Assembly (NCBI RefSeq): GCF_020539485.1
Contig: NZ_JACDXU010000002.1
Coordinates: forward strand, 186,001 to 250,000
From: Fulverythrobacter ferritrahens
GTDB lineage: Bacteria; Pseudomonadota; Alphaproteobacteria; Sphingomonadales; Sphingomonadaceae
Direction of reading: 5' to 3'
DNA: 64,000 bases
Below are positions 1-8,182 of the stretch, piece by piece (positions within the stretch are counted from its first letter, which is position 1; every line of letters starts with the position of its first letter). A program made the position numbers and the translations under genes. Below the pieces are notes generated by a model. The model saw only the letters and a program-made list of their open reading frames with translations. It was not told the DNA's origin and did not search any database.

Positions 1-154
1 TGGCGGCATTATCGATCCGGCGGTCGAGTTCCTTGCGGCCCTGTTCCGTCGTCAGATCGAGATCCTTGTAGCTTACGACGGCTGCCTCGGCGAAAGCGGG
101 CTGTGCTGCGAAAATCGTGCTGATTGCCGCAAGGGCGATGGCGGTCTTCTTCAT
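1..154 (-). CDS. UrcA family secreted protein (3' part outside window)
   Basis: The first 51 codons are visible, read leftwards from an ATG at 154; the gene runs off the window edge. The protein opens with a clear Sec signal peptide (MKKTAIALAAISTIFAAQPAFA), followed by a mature start containing VVSYKDLDLTTEQGRKEL and RRIDNAA. This is the pattern of the short periplasmic UrcA family, common in sphingomonads and caulobacters, whose members usually end with two conserved cysteines (not visible here). Function is unknown for the family. The family call rests on the DLDL..G...L..RI..AA pattern. Confidence 0.8.
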   Translation of the reverse strand, partial: MKKTAIALAAISTIFAAQPAFAEAAVVSYKDLDLTTEQGRKELDRRIDNAA

Positions 155-356
155 GTCCTCATTCTCCTTCCCAGAGGCGCGTCGCGTCGGAGGCGCCGTG
201 ATGAGGAGAGAATAGGGCGAGTATCGAACCGGCTCATGCCGACATCGATAGCCACGCAAGGTCAGCCGACGAGCGAGTCCCGTCCGGACGAAATGCGCGA
301 ACTGGCTGACGAACAGCGTTTGGCAATCGACGAAAATGGCTCCATGCATTCATCCA

Positions 357-623
357 ATGGCGATTCTCTTCACATTCCTGTTCGGAATTGGCAATTTTGC
401 GCTCCACAAGGCGGTCCTGGAAAGCCGACATCCGGTGATCGGCCTGTTGCCGCGATTCATGGTGACGTCCGGTGGCAGGGCTAGTCTTGTGGTCGAATTC
501 GCGGTTCTGCTCGCGGTCCTGCTTTTGGTTGCCAATGGCCATCCGGGATGGAGCTGGGGCTATTTCGCTTATACCGTTTCCAATGCCGCAGCCGCATGGC
601 TGATCCTCTCCAATCGCTGGTAA
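357..623 (+). CDS. small integral membrane protein
   Basis: An 88-residue hydrophobic protein with three probable membrane segments: residues about 1-14, 42-60 and 68-85. The reading frame is also open from an ATG at 336; I prefer 357 because it opens directly into the first hydrophobic stretch, but neither start has a strong ribosome site. It ends 13 bases before the lipid kinase gene and probably forms an operon with it and the phosphoesterase. No family was recognised. Confidence 0.55.
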   Translation: MAILFTFLFGIGNFALHKAVLESRHPVIGLLPRFMVTSGGRASLVVEFAVLLAVLLLVANGHPGWSWGYFAYTVSNAAAAWLILSNRW

Positions 624-636
624 GCCCTTCCTGTCG

Positions 637-1488
637 ATGAAAAAATCCGCACCAATCTGGCTGGTCACCAATGCCGCCAGCGGCAGCAATAATCCGGAAG
701 CACTGGCCGGGCTGGAAAAGGCCGCGCAGGAAGCCGGGATTAATATCGAACGGACGATTCACTTCCCCGCCGATGAACTGCCTTCCGCCGCCGAGTTGGA
801 TGCAGCGGGGCTGGAGGTAGTGGCGGTGTTCGCTGGCGATGGAACGGTGAACGCGCTCATCCGCTCGCTTTACGGATGGGGCGGCGCGGTGCTCGTTCTC
901 CCCGGGGGAACCAAGAACCTTTTGTTCCACCGGCTTCATGGCCAGCGCGAGCCGAGGGAAATATTCGCTGCTCTGGCGCTGGAAGAGGCAAGGCGGGTGC
1001 GGCCCGGCATCATACGCTGCCCGCAGGGCGATGGGCTGGCGGGCCTGATGGCGGGGCCGGGCACCGCTTGGTACGATGTGCGTGAAGCCATGCGCCAGGC
1101 CGACCTTGCGGCAATGGCCAGCGGAACGGCGCAGGCGATCGGTGCTACGCTGGCGGCACCGATGATAGCTTGCAGCGATCCCGCGCTGGGGCGGAAGGAG
1201 GGCTATCCTCTGATCATGCTTACGCCGCAGAGCGGCGGTTTTGTCGTGGATGCCTATCACGCGGAAACCGTGCAGGATTATCTGGCGCAGGGATTGGCGC
1301 TGCTTCGCCGGGAATTCCGCGACGGACCGAGCGATCGGCTGGGGCTGGTCCCTGAAATCGAGCTGGCCAGTGTTTCGGGAGAGCCGCTGGGCCTGCTGAT
1401 CGATGGCGAGAAAGTGGATTGCGCGGCCCGGGTTCGCTTCAGGCTGGTCCCTTGCGAAGTCGATCTGCTATCGACGGAAACGTCATGA
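637..1488 (+). CDS. diacylglycerol kinase family lipid kinase
   Basis: A 283-residue protein with the DAGK catalytic domain. It has the nucleotide-binding GDGTVN motif at about residues 68-73 and a second glycine-rich PGGTKN motif at about 89-94, both typical of YegS/DgkB-like kinases and related sphingosine kinases. These enzymes phosphorylate diacylglycerol or related lipids at the inner membrane using ATP. The length is close to the usual 290-320 residues. Its stop codon overlaps the start of the downstream metallophosphoesterase (ATGA), suggesting translational coupling. The exact lipid substrate cannot be read from sequence. Confidence 0.85.
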   Translation: MKKSAPIWLVTNAASGSNNPEALAGLEKAAQEAGINIERTIHFPADELPSAAELDAAGLEVVAVFAGDGTVNALIRSLYGWGGAVLVLPGGTKNLLFHRLHGQREPREIFAALALEEARRVRPGIIRCPQGDGLAGLMAGPGTAWYDVREAMRQADLAAMASGTAQAIGATLAAPMIACSDPALGRKEGYPLIMLTPQSGGFVVDAYHAETVQDYLAQGLALLRREFRDGPSDRLGLVPEIELASVSGEPLGLLIDGEKVDCAARVRFRLVPCEVDLLSTETS

Positions 1489-2228
1489 CCCTTGCTGCCC
1501 GGCTTTTTCATCTGAGCGACATCCATTTCGGGGTCGAAGATCGGGGCGCACTTGCCTGGTTTGAAGAGGCCGTAGCGCGGGAGAGGCCCGACGCGGTGAT
1601 CTGCACGGGCGATCTCACCCAACGCGCGAAGACGAGCGAATATGCCGCCGCTGCCGAATGGTTCAGGCGGCTCGGCGTGCCCGCGGTGGTCGAGCCGGGC
1701 AATCATGACATGCCCTATTTCAATCCGGTAGAACGGTTCCGCACGCCCTTCCGCCGCTTTGGCAAGCTGGCAGGAATGATCGGCAGCGAGCTGGAGCTGG
1801 AGCATGTCGCGGTCATCACCCTGCGGACCACCGTGAGCGCGCAATGGCGCTGGCCATGGTCCGACGGGGTGGTTCGCGCCAAGGCGCTGGAAGAGGCGCT
1901 GGAGGAGCTTACGCGCCTTAGGGGCGATCGTCGTTTCAAGATCGTCGCCTGCCATCATCCCCTCTCGGGGCCGTCGCTAACCGGGCATAATCCCACAAAG
2001 CGTGGTCATTCGGCCCTGCAAGCGCTGGTTGAGGCCGGGGCCGATGCAGTGCTTTCTGGCCATGTCCATGACGCCTTCGACATTACGCACAAGATCGCCG
2101 GCCGGCGCGTCAGGATGATTGGCAGCGGCACTATGTCGGAAAGGCTACGAGGGACGCCGCCTTCTTACAATGTGCTGCATTACGATCTCGTCCACGGTCT
2201 GAAGGTGGAGAACCGGCAGTTCGGCTGA
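1485..2228 (+). CDS. metallophosphoesterase (calcineurin-like)
   Basis: A 247-residue calcineurin-like phosphoesterase. All metal-ligand blocks are present in order: DIHFG near the start, GDLT, GNHD, CHHPL and a C-terminal GHVHD. The family uses a dinuclear metal centre to hydrolyse phosphomono- or phosphodiesters. The ATG at 1485 overlaps the stop of the lipid kinase by four bases; an in-frame start at 1419 lies inside the kinase and is rejected. Pairing with a lipid kinase hints at phospholipid or phosphate-ester turnover, but that is inference. Confidence 0.88.
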   Translation: MTLAARLFHLSDIHFGVEDRGALAWFEEAVARERPDAVICTGDLTQRAKTSEYAAAAEWFRRLGVPAVVEPGNHDMPYFNPVERFRTPFRRFGKLAGMIGSELELEHVAVITLRTTVSAQWRWPWSDGVVRAKALEEALEELTRLRGDRRFKIVACHHPLSGPSLTGHNPTKRGHSALQALVEAGADAVLSGHVHDAFDITHKIAGRRVRMIGSGTMSERLRGTPPSYNVLHYDLVHGLKVENRQFG

Positions 2229-2316
2229 TTTGTCGAAGGTTTGATTCTGGTCAACGCAATTGGCGGATGTTCATGCGATCCGGCATCCTCTGCGGATTCC
2301 CCCATGGGAGGATGGT

Positions 2317-2511
2317 ATGCTCAGACTGGCAATGATCCTGCATTTCGTGATTGGGGCAACCCTGATGGGGGTCGGCGTGATCGCCATACTGGTGATGGGG
2401 CAAACCACGCCTCTGTCGATCATCCTGGCGGCCTGTGCCGGGTTCGTGCTTGCGATCCCTGTGAGCTGGCTGGTGGCCCGGGCAATCACCCGGGGGACGA
2501 CGATAAGCTGA
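2317..2511 (+). CDS. small alphaproteobacterial membrane protein
   Basis: A 64-residue protein with two membrane segments (about residues 4-25 and 30-54) and a conserved-looking VSWLVARAI ending. Similar short proteins in alphaproteobacteria are often labelled 'CTP synthetase' in databases; nothing here resembles the real enzyme, so that label should not be carried over. The start at 2317 follows a GGGAGGA Shine-Dalgarno; the upstream in-frame ATG at 2260 has none. The gene runs convergently towards rpsI. Confidence 0.7.
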   Translation: MLRLAMILHFVIGATLMGVGVIAILVMGQTTPLSIILAACAGFVLAIPVSWLVARAITRGTTIS

Positions 2512-2520
2512 GCCCAAACG

Positions 2521-2553
2521 AAAAAGGGCGACCTGTTGCCAGGCCGCCCCTTT
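2521..2553 (-). terminator. rho-independent terminator after rpsI
   Basis: An imperfect GC-rich stem (GGGCGGCCTG paired with CAGGTCGCCC, loop GCAA on the minus strand) is followed by a run of five T on the minus strand. It lies about 20 bases beyond the rpsI stop and ends the rplM-rpsI transcript. Confidence 0.8.
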
Positions 2554-2575
2554 GTAACGGGTTTCCCCGAAAGAC

Positions 2576-3115
2576 TTAGCGCTTCGAGAACTGGAAGCTG
2601 CGACGTGCCTTGGCACGGCCATACTTCTTGCGTTCCACCACGCGGCTGTCGCGGGTGAGGAAGCCAGCGGCCTTCACGGCGCTGCGCAGGGCAGGCTCGA
2701 ACTTGGCCAGAGCTTGGCTGATGCCGTGCTTCACAGCGCCGGCCTGGCCCGAGAGACCGCCACCCTTCACGGTAGCGATCACGTCATACTGGCCTTCACG
2801 CTCCGAAATCTGGAACGGCTGGTTGATGACGAGGCGCAGCGTGGGGCGTGCGAAATAGACTTCCTGATCGCGGCCATTGACGGTGACCTTGCCGGTGCCC
2901 GGCTTCAGCCACACGCGGGCCACGGCGTCCTTACGGCGGCCGGTGGCATAGGCGCGGCCCAGCGAGTCCACTTCCTGCTCGCGCAGGGGGGCGTTGCTGG
3001 CGTGAGTGACTTCGGCGATGCCGGCCGCAGCAGCGGCAGCGTCAGCAGCAGGAGCTTCGCCAGTGATCGACTTCAGATCGGCGAGATCCGTGACGGTGTT
3101 GGTTTCGTCGGCCAT
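2576..3115 (-). CDS. rpsI: 30S ribosomal protein S9
   Basis: A 179-residue S9. The conserved core starts at about residue 54 ([19 protein letters not shown]) and ends with the basic tail [17 protein letters not shown] that reaches into the ribosomal P site. An alanine- and acid-rich N-terminal extension of about 50 residues precedes the core, as is common in sphingomonads. Its ATG overlaps the rplM stop by one base (TAATG), so the two are translated as a coupled pair, the standard bacterial order. Confidence 0.98.
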   Translation of the reverse strand: MADETNTVTDLADLKSITGEAPAADAAAAAAGIAEVTHASNAPLREQEVDSLGRAYATGRRKDAVARVWLKPGTGKVTVNGRDQEVYFARPTLRLVINQPFQISEREGQYDVIATVKGGGLSGQAGAVKHGISQALAKFEPALRSAVKAAGFLTRDSRVVERKKYGRAKARRSFQFSKR

Positions 3116-3594
3116 TAGGAAGCAGCCTTGTTCTTGCGGTTCATCGAAGCGACGTCGAGCGCCACCGGCTGGGTGCCGCCATGCGGGTGTTCGGTGCCCG
3201 CATAGAGGTGCAGCGCGCGCATCTGCGCACGGCCGAGCGGGCCACGCGGGATCATGCGTTCCACGGCCTTTTCAAGCACGCGTTCCGGGAAACGGCCGCC
3301 CAGCACCTTGGCAGGGCTGGTTTCCTTGATGCCGCCGGGGTGGCCGGTGTGCTTGTAGTAACGCTTGTCCTGCAGCTTGTTGCCGGTGAAGCGCACCTTG
3401 TCCGCATTGATGACGACGACATGATCGCCGCAATCGACATGCGGGGTGAAGCTCGGCTTGTGCTTGCCGCGCAGGATGTTGGCGATGATCACTGCGAGGC
3501 GGCCGACCACCAGGCCGTCGGCATCGATCAGATGCCAGTTCTTTTCCACCTCGGCCGGCTTGATCGACCGGGTGGTCTTGCTGAGCGCCTTCAT
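3115..3594 (-). CDS. rplM: 50S ribosomal protein L13
   Basis: A 159-residue L13, with the typical [16 protein letters not shown] start region, the [17 protein letters not shown] block and the GRAQM.ALHLYAG..HPH.. C-terminal part. The ATG at 3594 gives the usual family start; the reading frame is open to 3705, but the extra 37 residues do not resemble L13. It is the first gene of the rplM-rpsI operon. Confidence 0.97.
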   Translation of the reverse strand: MKALSKTTRSIKPAEVEKNWHLIDADGLVVGRLAVIIANILRGKHKPSFTPHVDCGDHVVVINADKVRFTGNKLQDKRYYKHTGHPGGIKETSPAKVLGGRFPERVLEKAVERMIPRGPLGRAQMRALHLYAGTEHPHGGTQPVALDVASMNRKNKAAS

Positions 3595-3744
3595 GGGCCT
3601 GAATTTCCTTATCGTATGTCCATCACCGGACGCGGCTTGGTGCAAAAACACAAGCGCGAGCCCGCGAATGGGGCCGCCTTTGTGCGGAAATCTTCGGCAA
3701 GTCAAGCAAAACGGCGGGTTACAGGAGAGGTAAAATAATACCTG

Positions 3745-4074
3745 TCAGTCTTCGGATGCGCCCAATCCGGCCAGCCAGCCGGCCGTGGCGGCACCGCAAA
3801 GGTCCGCTTCCCAGCCGGTAATTGCCGGGGCATCGTAGGGGTGGATTTCCTCCAGACGGGCAATGGCTCGGGCGAGCAATCCCGCCTCGGTCTTGAACAA
3901 GACGCCGCATTCGCGCGAATCGCCCCTTTCGCCGAGCCACTGATAAAGCGAGCGCATGGCTGGCATGATGTTGGCGCAGGCAACCAGCCCTTCGTCGAGC
4001 AGAACGGTGGCTGCCGCGGCCGCATCATCCTCGCTGGCGAAAGGGCTCCAGATCAGGGCGGCCTTCGCGCTCAT
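3745..4074 (-). CDS. cutA: divalent-cation tolerance protein CutA
   Basis: A 109-residue CutA-like protein. It shows the LVACANIMPAMRSLYQWLGE segment and the conserved HPYDAPAITGW block near residue 80. CutA forms a stable trimer linked genetically to copper and divalent metal tolerance; its molecular role is unsettled. The ATG at 4074 lies seven bases after the ctaA stop and gives the family length; an earlier in-frame start at 4110 would overlap ctaA. It is likely co-transcribed with ctaA. Confidence 0.9.
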   Translation of the reverse strand: MSAKAALIWSPFASEDDAAAAATVLLDEGLVACANIMPAMRSLYQWLGERGDSRECGVLFKTEAGLLARAIARLEEIHPYDAPAITGWEADLCGAATAGWLAGLGASED

Positions 4075-4081
4075 CGGAAGA

Positions 4082-5146
4082 TCAGGCCCGCCGCCTGGTG
4101 GAATGCGCACCCCATGCCGTTGCCGCCACCAGCAGCGCGCCGACCAGCTGGTGCAGCACCGCGATCCACAGCGAAACGCCGGTCATCACCGTGGCTATGC
4201 CCAGGATCACCTGCGTGCCGAAGGCAGAGTGGATCGCCACGGATGCCGGGCGATCGCCCGCGCGGCGGCACAGGCGCGCCAGCACGATCAGGAAGCCCAC
4301 GGCCACCCAGGCCCACCAGCGATGAACGAAATGCAGCAGGAAGGGATCGTGGGTGAAGGCCCACAGCGCGCCCTTGGACCAGTCCACTTCAGGGAACAGC
4401 CGCCCCTGCATCAGGGGCCAGGTATCCGAAGCAAGGCCGGCATTGAGCCCCGCCACCCACGCGCCCAGCAGCAATTGCACGAACAGTACCGCGCCGGTTA
4501 TCGCGCCGATCCGGCTCAACCGCGCGGGCCGTGCAGCAGGCGATCGGGCCAGTTCGCGCAAATCAAGCGCAGTCCAGACCAGCCCGGCCAGCGTGATTAG
4601 CGCGGTCAGCAGGTGGATCGAGAGCCAGAAATGGCTGACATCAGTGACCTTCGTGCTGAGGCCCGAGCTGACCATGAACCAGCCGAACACGGCCTGCAGC
4701 CCACCTAGCGCCAGCAGTGCGACGAGGCGGGGTTTGTAGCCCTTGGGAATCGCGCGCCGCACCCAGAACCATGCGAGCGGTAGTGCAAAGGCCAGGCCGA
4801 TCAGCCGGCCGAGCTGCCTGTGCGACCATTCCCAGAAATAGATGAACTTGTAATCGGCCAGCGTCATGCCGGCCGGGCCGTTGATCTGCTGATACTCGCC
4901 GATTTGCTGGTAGGCGGCGAATTCCGCTTCCCACTGCGCGTCGCTCAGCGGGGGCAGGGTACCCGTCACGGGCTTCCATTCAGTGATCGAGAGGCCGGAT
5001 TCGGTCAGCCGGGTAATCCCGCCTACCATCACCATCACCACCACCAGAAAGGCAACGAACAGCAGCCAGCGGGCAAGGGCCACGGGGCGCAGAGTGCCGC
5101 CTGCGGCTGCGCCTTGGCCGGTCTCAACGGGCATAGCGGTAACCAT
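4082..5146 (-). CDS. ctaA: heme A synthase (COX15/CtaA)
   Basis: A polytopic membrane protein of 354 residues with about eight hydrophobic segments. Visible signatures are VGGITRLTESGLSITEWKPV, the heme-ligand histidine regions SHRQLGRLIG and HFVHRWWAW, and the late LHQLVGALL. It oxidises the heme O methyl group to formyl, giving heme A for aa3-type cytochrome oxidase in the inner membrane. The ATG at 5146 is preceded by AGAGGG; the frame is open to 5230, but the extra residues look non-native. It is followed directly by cutA. Confidence 0.93.
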   Translation of the reverse strand: MVTAMPVETGQGAAAGGTLRPVALARWLLFVAFLVVVMVMVGGITRLTESGLSITEWKPVTGTLPPLSDAQWEAEFAAYQQIGEYQQINGPAGMTLADYKFIYFWEWSHRQLGRLIGLAFALPLAWFWVRRAIPKGYKPRLVALLALGGLQAVFGWFMVSSGLSTKVTDVSHFWLSIHLLTALITLAGLVWTALDLRELARSPAARPARLSRIGAITGAVLFVQLLLGAWVAGLNAGLASDTWPLMQGRLFPEVDWSKGALWAFTHDPFLLHFVHRWWAWVAVGFLIVLARLCRRAGDRPASVAIHSAFGTQVILGIATVMTGVSLWIAVLHQLVGALLVAATAWGAHSTRRRA

Positions 5147-5257
5147 GGGTGCCCTCTGCGCCCGGGGCACGCAAAGCGCAAGGGGAGAGGCACGCCAGGG
5201 TCGCGCGAAGCGGGGCGATGATCTGGGCACAGGCGATTCTCCGCAAACCCCTTGCGC

Positions 5258-5276
5258 TATGTTACATCGTTACATA
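5258..5276. promoter_or_regulatory. imperfect 19-bp palindrome, possible Fur/Zur-type operator
   Basis: TATGTTACATCGTTACATA matches its reverse complement at 14 of 19 positions (TATGT-N-AC-N3-GT-N-ACATA). It also reads as a direct repeat of GTTACAT. It sits 11 bases before the MerC-like gene and upstream of the divergent ctaA. AT-rich palindromes with this layout are typical of Fur-family operators, and a Zur-like protein is encoded at 62860. The link is inference. Confidence 0.4.
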
Positions 5277-5287
5277 CATGGGCGCCC

Positions 5288-5653
5288 ATGCAATCGCCGT
5301 CGAATCGTAGTCGTCTGGACCGGGCAGGAATGCTCCTCTCGGGCTTGTGTGCATTGCATTGCGTATCCGGCATTTTCCTCGTGGCCGTGCTTGGCATGGG
5401 TGGCGGCATTCTGCTCGATCCGGTGATTCACCGCGTCGGCCTCGCCGTCGCCGCGCTGATCGCGGCGGTCGCCATCGGCATTGGCGCCTTGCGCCACCGC
5501 CGCGCCCTGCCCTTCGTGGTGGCGATGACCGGCCTGTCCTTCATGGGCGGCGCGCTCGCCGTGCCGCACGGCATGGAGGAAGCGGTGCTGACCATCATCG
5601 GCGTCAGCCTGGTGGCCGTCGCGCATTTCCTCAACCTGCGCCACAAGCACTGA
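5288..5653 (+). CDS. MerC domain-containing membrane protein
   Basis: A 121-residue membrane protein with about four hydrophobic helices. The first carries the [11 protein letters not shown] motif (cysteine-alanine-leucine-histidine-cysteine), the metal-binding pattern of MerC. MerC imports mercuric ion in mer operons, but no other mer gene is present; lone MerC-like proteins in this order are more likely tied to metal homeostasis. The ATG at 5288 is chosen over an upstream TTG at 5252, which would lie inside the palindrome. Confidence 0.8.
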   Translation: MQSPSNRSRLDRAGMLLSGLCALHCVSGIFLVAVLGMGGGILLDPVIHRVGLAVAALIAAVAIGIGALRHRRALPFVVAMTGLSFMGGALAVPHGMEEAVLTIIGVSLVAVAHFLNLRHKH

Positions 5654-5771
5654 GCTTGCATCGCCTTTCTTCCGTTCGCTCCCGGTCTGTCCGCTGACGT
5701 TCGGGGCTCCTCTCCCAAAAATCCTCACTTACCCCTGTAACCTTGCCCCCTCAGGCGCTATCTGCCCCGGC

Positions 5772-6752
5772 ATGGCTGACCAGATTTCCCTTACCGTCAA
5801 TGGCGAGACGCGCCGCAGCGCCGCCCGTACTGTCGCTGAACTCGTTGCCGAACTCGGGTTCAAGCCGGAAAAGGTCGCGGTGGAGCGCAATGGCGTTATC
5901 GCACCACGTTCCGCCCATGGCGAAACGCCGGTTGCCGATGGGGATGTGCTGGAGATCGTGCATTTCGTGGGCGGCGGCGATCACACCGATAGCTGGAGCG
6001 TGGCGGGCCATACTTTCCATTCGCGGCTGATCGTCGGCACCGGCAAATATAAGGACTTTGCCCAGAATGCGGCGGCAGTGGAGGCTTCGGGGGCGGAAAT
6101 CGTCACTGTGGCGGTACGCCGGGTCAATGTGTCGGACCCGAATGCCCCGATGCTGACCGATTATATTGATCCGAAGAAGATCACCTACCTGCCCAACACT
6201 GCGGGTTGTTTCACTGCGGATGAGGCGATCCGCACTCTGCGTCTTGCACGCGAGGCGGGCGGCTGGGAACTGGTGAAGCTGGAAGTGCTGGGCGAAGCCC
6301 GCACGCTTTATCCCGACATGCGCGAAACGCTGAAGGCGACCGAGATCCTCGCCAAGGAGGGTTTCAAGCCGATGGTCTATTGCACGGACGATCCGATTGC
6401 CGCCAAGCAACTGGAAGAAGCGGGCGCGGTGGCAGTGATGCCGCTGGGTGCGCCGATCGGTTCGGGGCTGGGTATCCAGAACCGGGTGACGATCCGTCTG
6501 ATCGTGGAAGGGGCCAGCGTTCCCGTGCTGGTCGATGCGGGCGTGGGTACTGCGTCTGACGCGGCGGTCGCCATGGAACTGGGTTGTGACGGCGTTTTGA
6601 TGAATACCGCCATTGCCGAGGCGAAAGACCCGCTGCGCATGGCCCGGGCGATGAAGCTGGCGGTAGAGGCCGGGCGCGATGCCTATCTGGCCGGGCGCAT
6701 GGGCACGCGCAAATATGCCGATCCTTCCAGTCCGCTGGCAGGACTGATCTAG
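5772..6752 (+). CDS. thiG: fused sulfur carrier ThiS / thiazole synthase ThiG
   Basis: A 326-residue fusion. Residues 1 to about 69 are a ThiS-like ubiquitin-fold carrier ending in VHFVGGG, the di-glycine that is thiocarboxylated. From about residue 75 on it is ThiG, with [31 protein letters not shown] (Schiff-base lysine region), [11 protein letters not shown] and [15 protein letters not shown]. ThiG condenses deoxyxylulose phosphate, dehydroglycine and the ThiS thiocarboxylate into the thiamin thiazole. The GG is internal in the fusion, so it either must be released by cleavage or works differently. No TPP riboswitch was recognised upstream. Confidence 0.93.
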   Translation: MADQISLTVNGETRRSAARTVAELVAELGFKPEKVAVERNGVIAPRSAHGETPVADGDVLEIVHFVGGGDHTDSWSVAGHTFHSRLIVGTGKYKDFAQNAAAVEASGAEIVTVAVRRVNVSDPNAPMLTDYIDPKKITYLPNTAGCFTADEAIRTLRLAREAGGWELVKLEVLGEARTLYPDMRETLKATEILAKEGFKPMVYCTDDPIAAKQLEEAGAVAVMPLGAPIGSGLGIQNRVTIRLIVEGASVPVLVDAGVGTASDAAVAMELGCDGVLMNTAIAEAKDPLRMARAMKLAVEAGRDAYLAGRMGTRKYADPSSPLAGLI

Positions 6753-6767
6753 GAAGCCGCTTTCTTT

Positions 6768-6850
6768 CGTCATTGCGAGCGTAGCGAAGCAATCCAGGGC
6801 GGTTATATGCGGCGCTAGATTGCTTCGTCGCTTCGCTCCTCGCCATGACG
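6768..6850. repeat. intergenic palindromic repeat (REP-like)
   Basis: An 83-bp imperfect inverted repeat. The left arm begins CGTCATTGCGAGCG and continues AGCGAAGCAATC; the right arm is its complement with a 6-bp insertion and ends CGCCATGACG. Elements of this kind are dispersed between genes in many bacteria and give spurious peptides such as ARSEATKQS. A related copy lies at 29594-29660. It sits just after thiSG. Confidence 0.75.
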
Positions 6851-6981
6851 AAACTTGGCGCGAAGCCGGGTGATGGCGGCCGGATGGGGCCGCTCAAATA
6901 ATCAATCTGTGGTTTACTGGATGCTAACCATGGAGGGCGCATGTCGCGTTTCACGGGCCGATCAGGATGGGCCTGGGGGAC

Positions 6982-7509
6982 ATGAATATGCACGACGCCC
7001 AGTCGCTGACGATTGCGGAATTGCGCGAATTCGCCAGTTTCGCACCTTGTGAGCAGCGCTACATCAAGCGCAGCCTGGATGTAGGTCTGGGCAGGGCGGA
7101 CGCCATCAGGCTGTGGGCCCGCGATGCGGAGGAACTTTGCTCCATCCGTCTCCAATATGATGTCTATCAGGATTTACGGCGCTTGCGAGGCATTACGCCT
7201 GACGAGATGTCGCTGGACGGGTTGGAGGATTACATGGGCAGGCTGCTGCGCATGACGGCCTTCGATCTTGGACAGGAACGGCTCAACGGCTTTTCTTCCT
7301 ACCGCTTCCTTTACGAACGCCTGCTGGGCCCGGATATCCGGCCCTGGTTGCCTGCGGCCTTCTGCGGTGCTTCGGCCCTGCCCCAACTGCGCCCCGAACG
7401 GCGCAAGCTGCTGCTCCAGTCACTCAGCGAAGCGGCGGCCACGGCGCCGGGCTGGTCCGCCCGCGCCCCAAGCTTCTACCCCGAATTCGTGGAGGCCGAA
7501 GCGGCTTGA
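6982..7509 (+). CDS. hypothetical protein
   Basis: A 175-residue soluble protein of unknown function. It is rich in leucine, arginine and acidic residues, with long predicted helices (for example DEMSLDGLEDYMGRLLRM), no signal peptide and no membrane segment. The ATG at 6982 follows a good ribosome site (CTGGGGGAC); an in-frame ATG at 6967 is possible but poorer. The gene stands alone between a palindromic repeat and a UPF0114 membrane protein, so context does not suggest a role. Confidence 0.7.
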   Translation: MNMHDAQSLTIAELREFASFAPCEQRYIKRSLDVGLGRADAIRLWARDAEELCSIRLQYDVYQDLRRLRGITPDEMSLDGLEDYMGRLLRMTAFDLGQERLNGFSSYRFLYERLLGPDIRPWLPAAFCGASALPQLRPERRKLLLQSLSEAAATAPGWSARAPSFYPEFVEAEAA

Positions 7510-7591
7510 GCTTGATGGCCCCGAGCTTATTGGCAGGGTCAATATCGGCTTTGCGGATGACAGGGCGGGCATGGCTGGCTAAGCGGCCATC

Positions 7592-8128
7592 ATGCAAGAG
7601 GATCCCAACGCGCCCCTTCGCCCGCTGCCCTTCCTGATCTTCGGTTCGCGCTGGCTGCAACTGCCCCTCTATCTGGGGCTGATCGTTGCCCAGTGTGTCT
7701 ATGTCTATCTGTTCCTGAAGGAACTGTGGCACTTGATCACCCATGCCGCCAATTTCAGCGAGCAGGAGATCATGCTCGTTGTGCTGGGCCTGATCGACGT
7801 GGTGATGATTTCCAATCTGCTGATCATGGTGATCGTAGGCGGTTACGAAACTTTCGTTTCCCGCCTCGGCCTGCAGGGCCATCGGGACCAGCCCGAATGG
7901 CTGAGCCATGTGAATGCCGGCATCCTCAAGGTTAAGCTGGCCATGGCGATCATAGGCATTTCCTCGATCCATTTGCTGCGCACCTTCATCGAGGCAAATG
8001 CAATCGGGACTCCCGGGGCCCGACTGACCGAGGCGGGCGTTATGTGGCAGACGATCATCCACGGGATGTTCATCGTCTCGGCTATCGGCATTGCCTATGT
8101 CGACCGGATGACCCAGCACAAGCACTGA
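7592..8128 (+). CDS. UPF0114/YqhA family membrane protein
   Basis: A 178-residue protein with four probable membrane helices and the YqhA hallmarks: [13 protein letters not shown] near the N-terminus, [22 protein letters not shown] in the middle and [17 protein letters not shown]. The length matches the UPF0114 family. Its biochemical function is unknown. It is convergent with the acyl-CoA synthetase gene. Confidence 0.88.
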   Translation: MQEDPNAPLRPLPFLIFGSRWLQLPLYLGLIVAQCVYVYLFLKELWHLITHAANFSEQEIMLVVLGLIDVVMISNLLIMVIVGGYETFVSRLGLQGHRDQPEWLSHVNAGILKVKLAMAIIGISSIHLLRTFIEANAIGTPGARLTEAGVMWQTIIHGMFIVSAIGIAYVDRMTQHKH

Positions 8129-8182
8129 AGCCCCTGAACAGGGGCGTCGGCTGACTATGCCGCCGATGCCGAAACCCGAACC

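Noticed and set aside
5654-5771. Possible TPP riboswitch before thiSG
   Set aside because: The conserved CTGAGA element of the riboswitch is absent.
6364-7155. Minus-strand frame containing ARSEATKQS and LLRYARNDE
   Set aside because: These peptides are the translation of the palindromic repeat at 6768-6850, and the rest is antisense to thiSG.
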